NCBI GenBank assembly: GCA_040216765.1
Contig: JAVJON010000026.1
Location: 1-64,000 of the forward strand
Direction: 5' to 3'
Source of the DNA: Marinibaculum sp040216765
GTDB taxonomy: Bacteria > Pseudomonadota > Alphaproteobacteria > Ferrovibrionales > Ferrovibrionaceae
DNA: 64,000 bases
Below the pieces are notes generated by a model. It had not been told where the DNA came from. It was given only the letters and a program-made list of their open reading frames with translations, and did not search any database. Made by a program: the position numbers and the translations under genes. Positions 32,344 through 40,048 of this stretch are shown piece by piece. The first letter of the stretch is position 1. The number at the start of each line of letters is the position of its first letter.

Positions 32344-34242
32344 ATGACGAAGACAGTTTCGGGCCGGCGCTTCCAGCGGGGCCCGGCCAGGACCATCGCG
32401 ATTGTCTGGGCCATCGCCAGCCTGCTGGCCTTCCTGGCGCCGGCAGGGCCGGCTCTCGGCCAGTCGGTGGAGGTGCCGGGCAGCGCCTCCAAGAAGGTTG
32501 CGGGGCCCGGCGAGCAATCGGCCCTGGACAACCTGCTCGCCGCCCTGGAATCGGGCGGGAACCTGCTGATCGGCCTGCTGCGGCCGGACAGCCACAGCGG
32601 CAGCCTGGAGAATCCGCGATGGGATTCGCTGGCGAGCCCGCGCCAGACCGTCCTCACCTTCATGGAGGCGATGCACCAGGTCGGGCTGGGCTTCGACGAA
32701 GCCTGGCCCAGGGCATTGAAGACCCTGGACGTGCCGGAGGGGACGGACATTGCCGCGGCCCGCGGCATGGCGGTCCAGCTGCGCGATGTGCTGGAGCGCT
32801 TTCCGCCGATCGAGCCGGTGGACCTGCCGGGCGAGGACGAGGCGCAGGGCCGCTTCCGCCGCTTCGAGCTGTTTCCCCGCGGCCTGGCCCATGACTGGAT
32901 CTGGCAGCGGCTGGAGGATCCGCCCGAGCAGCGCCTGGCGCTCATCGACACTGGCGGGCAGTGGCGCTTCTCGTCGCGCAGCCTGGCGGAGCTGCCGGAC
33001 CTGCATGCCAGCCTGATCCGGCTGCCGCCGATCTACCAGTCGCCGGAGCGCGGCCAGCGCTTCCTGCAGGTGTTCGACCCGACCGTGGAGGAGACCCCCT
33101 GGTGGGGCTGGCTGGCGCTGCTGGCGGCGCTGGCCGCCGGCTATGGCGCGGCGCGCCTGCTGCGTGCCGCCAGCGCGCATTTCAGCGGCCGCCTGGAACG
33201 CGCCGGGCGCCCGGTGGCCTCGGCGGTCGCGCGCAGCGCCGGGACGCCGGCGGCGCTGTTCGCCTTCTCCGTCCTGCTGACGGTGGGGCTGGCCTATGTG
33301 CAGTTCGGCCCCGCCCTGCAGGACCTGCGCTGGGACATCCTGCGGGCCCTGATGGTGCTGACCGGGTGCTGGCTGCTGATCGAGCTGATCGACCTGGTCT
33401 CCGCCCTCCTGCATGCGCGCCTGTCGCGGCGCCGCGACAGCCGGTTCGAGCGTATGGCGGTGACCGCGCTGCGCCGTGCGCTGCGCGCCTTCGTGCTGGT
33501 CCTGCTGGCGATCTTCCTGCTGCAGAACCTGGTGGGCATCGATATCGGCGCCTTCCTGGCGGGTGTCGGCATCATCGGCCTGGCGATCTCGCTGGCGGGC
33601 CAGGATTCCATCAAGAACCTGTTCGGCGCCCTGTCGATCTTCGTCAACCGCCCGTTCATGGTCGGCGACTGGATCCGCTTCCAGGGCAGGATGGGCGAGC
33701 ATCTGGGCGAGGTGGAGGATATCGGCATGCAGGCGACCTGCCTGCGCGAGATCGGCGGCGATGTCACCACCATCCCCAACATGCTGTTCATCGACCGGGA
33801 GGTCGACAATCTCTCCGCCCGCAGCTTCATCCGCCGCGAGATGGACATCGCGCTGCCCTATCGCAGCACGCCGGAGGAGGTGGATCGCGCCCTGGCGGCG
33901 ATCGAGGCCGTGCTGCGCGACGACGAGGTCCTCGAGGATGCCCTGGTCGATCCCTCCGGCGATGGCCCGCAGGTCAGCTTCTCGGGGTTCGGCGCCTATG
34001 CGCTGAACCTGCGTGCCTATCACTGGTACCGCATGGGGCGTCACGGCGAGTGCCAGCGCGACAGCGAGCGCGGCTGGTACACCTATCTGCAGCACTGCTC
34101 GCTGGTGAACCGCAAGCTCTATGCCGCCTTTGCCGAGGCCGGGCTGGACTTCGCCTTCCCGACGCAGACCGTCGAGATCCGCGGCACCGACCGCGAAGGC
34201 ATGCCGCCGGCCCCGCGCCGCATGGCGGCGGGATCGGACTGA
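32344..34242 (+). CDS. MscS-family mechanosensitive ion channel (second copy)
   Basis: A 632-residue channel with an export signal (residues about 20-40, IAIVWAIASLLAFLAPAGPA), a ~190-residue periplasmic domain, several transmembrane helices between about 250 and 430, and the MscS core: GVGIIGLAISLAGQDSIKNL followed by FVNRPFMVGDWIRFQG. It differs clearly from the 2.4-kb channel in pore sequence, so it is not a recent duplicate. The start follows GGGGAA at 32334-32339. It diverges from pcaD with 188 bases between, and a MetX-like gene follows 69 bases after its end. Confidence 0.88.
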   Translation: MTKTVSGRRFQRGPARTIAIVWAIASLLAFLAPAGPALGQSVEVPGSASKKVAGPGEQSALDNLLAALESGGNLLIGLLRPDSHSGSLENPRWDSLASPRQTVLTFMEAMHQVGLGFDEAWPRALKTLDVPEGTDIAAARGMAVQLRDVLERFPPIEPVDLPGEDEAQGRFRRFELFPRGLAHDWIWQRLEDPPEQRLALIDTGGQWRFSSRSLAELPDLHASLIRLPPIYQSPERGQRFLQVFDPTVEETPWWGWLALLAALAAGYGAARLLRAASAHFSGRLERAGRPVASAVARSAGTPAALFAFSVLLTVGLAYVQFGPALQDLRWDILRALMVLTGCWLLIELIDLVSALLHARLSRRRDSRFERMAVTALRRALRAFVLVLLAIFLLQNLVGIDIGAFLAGVGIIGLAISLAGQDSIKNLFGALSIFVNRPFMVGDWIRFQGRMGEHLGEVEDIGMQATCLREIGGDVTTIPNMLFIDREVDNLSARSFIRREMDIALPYRSTPEEVDRALAAIEAVLRDDEVLEDALVDPSGDGPQVSFSGFGAYALNLRAYHWYRMGRHGECQRDSERGWYTYLQHCSLVNRKLYAAFAEAGLDFAFPTQTVEIRGTDREGMPPAPRRMAAGSD

Positions 34243-34311
34243 CCGCCGGCTTGCACCGCTGCCGCCCCTCGGCAGACAATGGTTACCCCGTTATGCAGAG
34301 GAGAGGCGGCG

Positions 34312-35319
34312 ATGCAGTTCCAGACATTCCAGCTGGGCGATTTCGCCCTGCAGAAGGGCGCTATCCTGCCGAAGGCCCGGATCGGCTACGCCACCCTGGG
34401 CAGGCTGAACGCCGCCCGCGACAATGTCATCCTGGCGCCGACCTGGTTCACCGGCCAGCCGGCGGACGTGGCGGGCGTGATGACCGGCCCCGGCCGGGCG
34501 ATGGATCCGGCAGAATACTTCATCGTGATCCCGAACCATCTTGGCGGCGGGCTCTCCTCGTCGCCATCGAACATGTCGCCGCCGTTCGAGCAGACACGGT
34601 TTCCGCGCGCCACGACCTACGACAATGCCGTCGCCCAGCACCGGCTGCTGACCGAGGGGCTCGGTGTGGACAAGCTGCGCCTGGCCTCCAGCTGGTCGAT
34701 GGGAGCCTGCCAGGTCTATGCCTTCGCGGCCCTGTTCCCCGACATGGTGCAGGCCCTGGCGCCGATCGCTGGATCGGCGCGCACAGGCGCCTTCAACAAG
34801 GTGTTCCTGAACGGCATCCGCCAGGCGGTCATGGGCGACCCGGCCTGGGCCGGCGGCTGGTACGGCAACCGTCCGCCGGTCGACGGGCTGCGCCAGATCG
34901 GCAGGATCTATGCGGGCTGGGGCTTCTCGGAGGCGTTCTACCGCAAGGAGATCTACAAGGCATTCGGCCACCACAGCCTGGAACAGCATATCGAGCTGTT
35001 CTGGGAGGCGTTCTTCCTGAAATGCGACGCCAACGACCTGCTGGCGCAGATGTGGACCTGGTACCACAACGACCTGGGCGACCATCCGGCCTTCGGCGGC
35101 GATTTCGAGAAGGCGCTGGGCGCCATCACGGCGCGCACCATCGTCCTGCCGGGTTCGACCGACAGCTATTTCCCGCCGCACGACAATGCGTACGAGGTGT
35201 CCTGCATGCCGAACGCGGAATGCCGGCCCGTGCCGACCGACTGGGGGCATATGTGCCCGATCAACGGCGAGGACCAGGCTTTCATCGACACCGCGCTGCG
35301 CGAACTGCTGGGCGATTGA
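34312..35319 (+). CDS. Alpha/beta hydrolase, homoserine O-acetyltransferase (MetX)-like
   Basis: A 335-residue alpha/beta hydrolase of the MetX-like group. GDFALQKGAILPKARIGYAT at the start and LGGGLSSSPSNM match the family, the nucleophile is S129 in SSWSMGACQ, and the charge relay residues fall in STDSYFPPHDN and TDWGHMCP. True MetX has a larger lid and an ESxGG-type motif context with other residues; here the elbow is SWSMGA, so it may be an esterase rather than an acyltransferase. AGGAG at 34298-34302 supports the ATG. No methionine genes are adjacent. Confidence 0.75.
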   Translation: MQFQTFQLGDFALQKGAILPKARIGYATLGRLNAARDNVILAPTWFTGQPADVAGVMTGPGRAMDPAEYFIVIPNHLGGGLSSSPSNMSPPFEQTRFPRATTYDNAVAQHRLLTEGLGVDKLRLASSWSMGACQVYAFAALFPDMVQALAPIAGSARTGAFNKVFLNGIRQAVMGDPAWAGGWYGNRPPVDGLRQIGRIYAGWGFSEAFYRKEIYKAFGHHSLEQHIELFWEAFFLKCDANDLLAQMWTWYHNDLGDHPAFGGDFEKALGAITARTIVLPGSTDSYFPPHDNAYEVSCMPNAECRPVPTDWGHMCPINGEDQAFIDTALRELLGD

Positions 35320-35389
35320 TCGACGGAACCGCGGCGGCCCTGTGGCGTTGTCTCAGCAGTTCCAGGCTTCGACGCAACAGGAGGAAGAG

Positions 35390-35599
35390 ATGGACAACGT
35401 CTATGCGGTTTCACAGGTGGTCGGTTCCTCCAGGGACTCCGTCGAGAAGGCGATCGACAACGCCATCGGGACGGCCAGCAAGAGCCTGAAGAATCTCGAA
35501 TGGTTCGAGGTCAGCGAGATCCGCGGCCATATCGAGGACGGCCAGGTCGGCCATTACCAGGTGGGCCTGAAGCTGGGCTTCCGCTACGACAAGGGTTGA
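35390..35599 (+). CDS. Dodecin-family flavin-binding protein
   Basis: A 69-residue small protein matching dodecin: VYAVSQVVGSSRDSVEKAI, NLEWFEVSEIRGHI, and the C-terminal YQVGLKLGFRYDKG. Bacterial dodecins form hollow dodecamers that store or buffer FMN/FAD, and the tryptophan in LEWFEV is the conserved flavin-stacking residue. AGGAGGAAGAG at 35379-35389 is a strong ribosome site directly before the ATG. It is followed 17 bases later by the CHAD gene. Too short to be ambiguous with other families. Confidence 0.9.
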   Translation: MDNVYAVSQVVGSSRDSVEKAIDNAIGTASKSLKNLEWFEVSEIRGHIEDGQVGHYQVGLKLGFRYDKG

Positions 35600-35616
35600 T
35601 CGCGGCGGGGCGCAGC

Positions 35617-36531
35617 ATGGCCTACAGGCTGGACCCCGCCGGACGGCTGCCCGCGGAGCTGCATCGGGTCTGCGAGGAGCAGGCGGGGCAGGCGATCGCC
35701 AGCCTCGCCGGGCGGCCGGAGGGCCTGGGCGCGGCGGTGCACGATGCCCGCAAATGCTGCAAGCGGCTACGGGCCGTGTTGCGGCTCGCGCGGCCGGCGC
35801 TGGGCGATGCCTATGAGCGGGAGAATGCGCGCTACCGCGACGCGGCGCGACTGCTGTCGGACCTGCGCGACGCCGACGCCCTGCTGGAAACCGCCGAGGC
35901 CCTGCGCGCGCGCTTCGGCCGCGCCGTGAAAGCGGCGCTGTTCGATCGTGTCGACGCGGCCCTGGAGGCGCGGCGCACTGGCCGGCTGGCGGCGATCGCG
36001 GATCCGGCGGCGCTCTGCGCGGCGGCGGCAGCGCGCATCGAGGAAGGCCGCGAGGCGCTGCACGGCCTGCCCTTTCCGGACGAGGTGGAGCCGCTGGCGG
36101 CCGGTTTCCGCAAGACCTACAAGCGCGGCCGCGATGCGTTCGAGCGCTGCCGCACCTCCCGGGATGCCGAGGACTTCCACGACTGGCGCAAGCGGGTGAA
36201 GTACCACACGCGCCACCTGCGCCTGCTGCAGCCGGCCTGGCCCGACGAGGTCAAGGCGCAGCGCAAGGCGTTCAAGCGCCTTGCCGACCTGCTGGGCGAC
36301 GATCACGACATTGCCCTATTCCTTGCCGCCGATCGCGAGGAGGGCGGCTTGCTGGACGATCCGGCGGAGGCGGAGCTGTTGCGCGGCGCCTTGTCTGAAC
36401 GCAGCGCCGGCCTGCGCGCCGCGGCGCTGGATCTTGGCCCCAGGCTGCTCGCGGAGCGGCCGCGGGCGCAGGAGCGGCGGATGTCGGAGTACTGGCACGC
36501 GACCGCGGCGCTCGCGCGCGACGCCGCCTGA
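35617..36531 (+). CDS. CHAD-domain protein
   Basis: A 304-residue alpha-helical protein of the CHAD family (conserved histidine alpha-helical domain): VHDARKCCKRLRAVLRLARP near residue 40, DLRDADALLETAE, DFHDWRKRVKYHTRHLRLL around 188-206, and LADLLGDDHDIALFL. The regularly spaced His, Arg and Lys residues bind inorganic polyphosphate, and CHAD proteins are often found at polyphosphate granules. No triphosphate tunnel (CYTH) domain is attached. It lies between the dodecin gene and the flavodoxin-UbiA fusion on the same strand. Confidence 0.88.
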   Translation: MAYRLDPAGRLPAELHRVCEEQAGQAIASLAGRPEGLGAAVHDARKCCKRLRAVLRLARPALGDAYERENARYRDAARLLSDLRDADALLETAEALRARFGRAVKAALFDRVDAALEARRTGRLAAIADPAALCAAAAARIEEGREALHGLPFPDEVEPLAAGFRKTYKRGRDAFERCRTSRDAEDFHDWRKRVKYHTRHLRLLQPAWPDEVKAQRKAFKRLADLLGDDHDIALFLAADREEGGLLDDPAEAELLRGALSERSAGLRAAALDLGPRLLAERPRAQERRMSEYWHATAALARDAA

Positions 36532-36571
36532 TCCCGCCGGCCGGCGACCGGCACGGCGAGGGAGCCAGACG

Positions 36572-38104
36572 GTGGAGGCAGCGGCGCGGCCGCGCATCCT
36601 GGTCATCCAGGGCCATCCGCGTGCGGGCTCGCTGTCCGATGCGCTGGCGGAAGCCTATTGCCGCGGCGCTGCGCGGGCCGGTGCGGAACTGCGCAGCCTG
36701 GTGCTGCGCGACCTGAGCTTCGCGCGCGACGTCGCCACCGCCCGGATCACGGCGCAGGCGCAGGAGCCCGACCTGGTCGCGGCACGCGAGGCGATCCTCT
36801 GGGCGCAGCACCTGGTCTTCGTCTGGCCGACCTGGTGGGCCGGCGCGCCGGCGCTTGCCAAGGGCTTCCTGGACCGGGTCCTGCTGCCCGGCTACGCCTT
36901 CGAGGAAACCTGGGAGACGCTGTCCGGCTTCCGCGGGCTGCTCGGCCCCCGCACGGCGGAGCTGGTCACCACGATGGATACCCCGGCCCCGGTCTACCGC
37001 TTCGTCTATGGCCGGCCGGGGCATAATGCCCTGTCGCGGGCGACCCTCGGCTTCTGCGGCATCGCGCCGACCCGGATCGCCAGTTTCGGACCGGTGAACA
37101 GCTCGACCGCCGCGCAGCGGGCCGGCTGGCTGGACCGGGTCGAGGCGGACGCCGCCGCGCTTCGCGGCTTGCGCATCGGCGCGCTGCGCCGGGCCGGCGG
37201 CGCGGCGGCGCGCTGGCTGCAGGCGCTGCGGCTGCAATTCTATCCGATGACCTGGGCGGCCTATGCCACCGGCGCGCTGCTGGCCGGCGGCCCGGCCGTC
37301 ACCGGGCAGGGCCGGTTCTGGCTCGGCTATCTTGTGCTGTTCCTGCTGGAGGCCGCCACCGTCTTTGCCAACGACCTGGTCGACGCGCCGTCGGATCGCC
37401 GGAACCGGCATTTCGGCCCCTTCACCGGCGGCTCCCGGGTGCTGGTCGCCGGCCTGCTGACCCCGCGGCAACTGCGCCTGGCGGCCATCGGCTGCGCCGG
37501 GGGCGCGCTGCTGGCCGCCGCCGGGCTGCTCGCCCTGGCGCCGGACCCCCTGCCGCTCGGCCTGGCGCTGGCGGTGCTGGCCGTGCTGGCGCTGGGCTAT
37601 ACGGTGCCGCCGCTGAAACTGAGCTGGCGCGGCCTGGGCGAGCTGGACGTGGCGGCGACCCACAGCATCGGCGTGCTGCTGCCGGGCGTCCTGCTCCATG
37701 GCGGGGCGGCGGGCGCGGCGCTACCCTGGCTGCTGGCCCTGCCACTGGGCCTGTCGATCCTGCCGGCAATCCTGCTGGCCGGGCTGCCGGACCGGCCGGC
37801 GGATGCGGCGGCGGGCAAGCGCACCCTGCCGGTGCTTCTGGGGGCGCCGGCCGCGAACCTGCTGGCAATGGCCGCGCTGGCTGCCTCGGCCATGCTGCCG
37901 GCGCTGTATCTCCGGCTCGACCTGGCGGACGGCCTCTACGACCCGATCGTGCCGGGCGCGCTGCTGCATGCCGCCCTGCTGCTCTGGCTGCTGGCCCGCC
38001 GGCTGCAGCGGCGCCGGCTGGAGGGCCGGATGAACGGCCTGCTGGCACTGTCGCTGGCCTATATCCTCTGGTTCACCCTTTCGCCGCTGATCCTGCTGTG
38101 GTGA
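36572..38104 (+). CDS. Fusion of NAD(P)H-quinone-oxidoreductase flavodoxin domain and UbiA prenyltransferase
   Basis: A 510-residue two-domain protein. Residues about 8-185 form a Flavodoxin_2/NQO domain (ILVIQGHPRAGSLSDAL, WAQHLVFVWPTWWAGAPA, PGYAFEETWETL). From about 225 to the end is a multi-pass UbiA domain with both metal-diphosphate motifs: N267-D275 (NDLVDAPSD) and D407-T418 (DRPADAAAGKRT). The frame starts at a GTG (36572) behind GAGGGAG, with no in-frame ATG nearby. The two domains are in one uninterrupted frame with no internal ribosome site. A quinone-modifying role, prenylation plus reduction, is suggested; UbiA members also make chlorophyll and menaquinone. Substrate unknown. Confidence 0.85.
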   Translation: MEAAARPRILVIQGHPRAGSLSDALAEAYCRGAARAGAELRSLVLRDLSFARDVATARITAQAQEPDLVAAREAILWAQHLVFVWPTWWAGAPALAKGFLDRVLLPGYAFEETWETLSGFRGLLGPRTAELVTTMDTPAPVYRFVYGRPGHNALSRATLGFCGIAPTRIASFGPVNSSTAAQRAGWLDRVEADAAALRGLRIGALRRAGGAAARWLQALRLQFYPMTWAAYATGALLAGGPAVTGQGRFWLGYLVLFLLEAATVFANDLVDAPSDRRNRHFGPFTGGSRVLVAGLLTPRQLRLAAIGCAGGALLAAAGLLALAPDPLPLGLALAVLAVLALGYTVPPLKLSWRGLGELDVAATHSIGVLLPGVLLHGGAAGAALPWLLALPLGLSILPAILLAGLPDRPADAAAGKRTLPVLLGAPAANLLAMAALAASAMLPALYLRLDLADGLYDPIVPGALLHAALLLWLLARRLQRRRLEGRMNGLLALSLAYILWFTLSPLILLW

Positions 38105-38156
38105 GCGGCGCGACCGCTTTCTGGTATGGTCGCGGCGGATCGGACGGGAGGCTGAC

Positions 38157-38447
38157 ATGAGCGACAAGAAAGCGGCGGAACCGGACCTGGGGGCGTTCGA
38201 GGCGCAACTCCTGGCGGAGGGGTACCGGACGGTGGCCCGGGACCTGCCGCCCGGCATGCAGGTGCCCGAGCATGTGCATGCGTTCCAGGCCAAGGCGCTG
38301 GTGACGGAGGGTGAGATCGCCATCACCTGCGGCGGCGAGACCCGGGTCTATCGCGCTGGCGATGTCTTTACCGTGACCCGCGACACGCCGCATGCGGAGG
38401 CGATCGGCCCGCAAGGCGTCAGCTACCTCGTCGGCCATCTCGCCTGA
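38157..38447 (+). CDS. Small cupin protein
   Basis: A 96-residue single-domain cupin. It has HVHAFQAKALVTEGEIAI with the His pair and Glu of cupin motif 1, and YRAGDVFTVTRDTPHAEAIG as motif 2, with a histidine as the last metal ligand. GGGAGG at 38145-38150 precedes the ATG. No catalytic function can be assigned; small cupins of this size often bind metals or sugars. It lies 52 bases after the fusion gene and 32 before the GST gene. Confidence 0.8.
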   Translation: MSDKKAAEPDLGAFEAQLLAEGYRTVARDLPPGMQVPEHVHAFQAKALVTEGEIAITCGGETRVYRAGDVFTVTRDTPHAEAIGPQGVSYLVGHLA

Positions 38448-38479
38448 CCGGCGCCGGGCCTCAGGACGGAATCCGGCCG

Positions 38480-39118
38480 ATGTACCGGCTCCTGAGTGCG
38501 ACCCCCAGCCCCTATGCGCGCAAGGTGCGGGTGGCGCTGCTGGAAAAGGGCGTGCCGTTCGAACTGGTGACCGAGATCCCCTGGCACGACGGCGCCCTGA
38601 CCGAGACCCTGAACCCGCTGCAGAAGCTGCCGGTGCTGATCCCGGACGAGGGCGAGCCGGTCTATGAGTCCAGCCTGATCCTGGAAGTCCTCGAACTCTG
38701 CCATCCCGATCCGCCACTATTTCCGATCGATCCGGTGGCGCGGCTCCAGGCCCGCCGCTTCGAGGTGCTGGGCGACGGCATCTGCGACGCGGTCGTGCTG
38801 ATCCTGCTGGAGCGCATGCGGGCTGCGGACAAGCAGAGCGCACCCTGGCTTGCCCGCCAGATGCGCAAGGTGCAGGGCGGTCTGGCCGAACTCGCCCGCC
38901 TGGCTCCTCCGCGGCCGCCCCTGGTCGGCGACCGGTTCGGCCTGGCGGATATCGCCGTGGGCTGCACGCTCGGCTATCTTGGACTGCGCCTGCCGGAACT
39001 GGATTGGCAAGCCACCCATCCAGCCCTGGTGCCGCTGCACGAGGCCTGGGAAGCGCGGCCTTCCTTCGCGGAGACCGTGCCGGTGCGGCAGCCGATCGAC
39101 GCTGCCGTGGTGATCTGA
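38480..39118 (+). CDS. Glutathione S-transferase family protein
   Basis: A 212-residue GST. The thioredoxin-like N-domain begins MYRLLSATPSPYARKVRVAL with a serine/proline active-site region, followed by LQKLPVLIPDEGEPVYESS, whose ES is the conserved glutathione-binding turn. The C-terminal helical domain contains FGLADIAVGCTLGYL. It is probably cytoplasmic and conjugates or isomerises an unknown electrophile. Start at the ATG 38480; no strong ribosome site is seen, so coupling to the preceding cupin is possible. Confidence 0.85.
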   Translation: MYRLLSATPSPYARKVRVALLEKGVPFELVTEIPWHDGALTETLNPLQKLPVLIPDEGEPVYESSLILEVLELCHPDPPLFPIDPVARLQARRFEVLGDGICDAVVLILLERMRAADKQSAPWLARQMRKVQGGLAELARLAPPRPPLVGDRFGLADIAVGCTLGYLGLRLPELDWQATHPALVPLHEAWEARPSFAETVPVRQPIDAAVVI

Positions 39119-39183
39119 GCGGACCTGGCGCGTCGCGAGGGCGCGGGCCCGGCTGTTTCGGTGCCGCAGCCCGCGGCCCCCGG

Positions 39184-39816
39184 TCAGCGGATCGCCATGA
39201 CCGCTTGGGTGCGGCTGGAAACGCCCAGTTTCCGGAAGACCGCCGTCAGGTGCATCGCGACCGTCATCGGGCCGATCCCGAGTTCCCGGGCAATCTCCTT
39301 GCTCGACATGCCCTTGGCCAGGAGGTCCAGAATCTCCTGCTCGCGCCGGGTGAAACGGACAGCGGGTGCCTGCAGACCCCCGGCCGGCTTCGCAATCCCG
39401 GCCTGGCCTGCCTCGGCGTTGAACCGGTCAGGGACGTAGCGTTCGCCATGCATCATCATGCGGATGCCCTGAAGCATCGCTTCGCCGCTGTTGGTGGACA
39501 GGACGATGCCGGCGGCCCCCATCTCGAACGCCGTCTGCGCAAGCGGCCGGTCGGCGTCGCCGGCGATCACCGCGACCGGGCGGGGCTTCTCCGCGCCGAT
39601 CAGGCAGCGCATGCCGCCGAACCCGTCGGCCGCAGCCATCTCGATCTCGAGCAGGGCCAGATCGACCGGTGGCACCTGCCGTGCAACCGCGATCGCCTCC
39701 TGCAGGGAAGCGGCACAGGTCACGTCGAATCGCCCACCCCGTTCCAGGAGCGCCCTGAGTCCATCGCAGAACAGGCAACGAGAGTTCGCCACCAGGACAT
39801 GTGCGCGACGCTCCAT
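39184..39816 (-). CDS. LuxR/NarL-type regulator with degenerate receiver
   Basis: A 210-residue protein. The C-terminal GerE/LuxR HTH is intact: FTRREQEILDLLAKGMSSKE with LGIGPMTVAMHL. The N-terminal part (residues 5-115) has the receiver fold pattern but lacks phosphorylation residues: the acidic pocket pair is replaced by VANSR (N11), and the phospho-acceptor Asp is E57 in LALLEIEM. It is therefore probably phosphorylation-independent. The ATG at 39816 follows AGGAGG on the minus strand. It lies downstream of the chemoreceptor with a terminator hairpin between them, and no histidine kinase is nearby. Confidence 0.85.
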   Translation of the reverse strand: MERRAHVLVANSRCLFCDGLRALLERGGRFDVTCAASLQEAIAVARQVPPVDLALLEIEMAAADGFGGMRCLIGAEKPRPVAVIAGDADRPLAQTAFEMGAAGIVLSTNSGEAMLQGIRMMMHGERYVPDRFNAEAGQAGIAKPAGGLQAPAVRFTRREQEILDLLAKGMSSKEIARELGIGPMTVAMHLTAVFRKLGVSSRTQAVMAIR

Positions 39817-39959
39817 GCCGCTTCGGCCTCCTTGCACTGCGCAACCGGAAACGGATCCTGGTCCGGAAGCGGCCAGGGTCCCAGTGTGGCCCAAGCCGGG
39901 TATCCCGCAAAGCGCCATCGGCCGGGGCGGATCGTCGGCACTGCCCCAGGACATGCGAA

Positions 39960-39985
39960 GGCCGCCTCCGTTGCCGGAGGCGGCC
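39960..39985 (-). terminator. Hairpin terminator after the chemoreceptor gene
   Basis: GGCCGCCTCCG and CGGAGGCGGCC form a perfect 11-bp stem with a 4-base loop. It sits 64 bases beyond the chemoreceptor stop (minus strand) and 144 bases before the next gene. The T-tract is weak (TTCG), so it may be factor-assisted or a processing hairpin, but the stem is among the strongest in the window. Confidence 0.6.
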
Positions 39986-40048
39986 ATGCAGCTGGATGGG
40001 ACGGCGAGGCCGCTTCGTGGACCCGCCGGCCCCGCAACGCGGCCCCTG

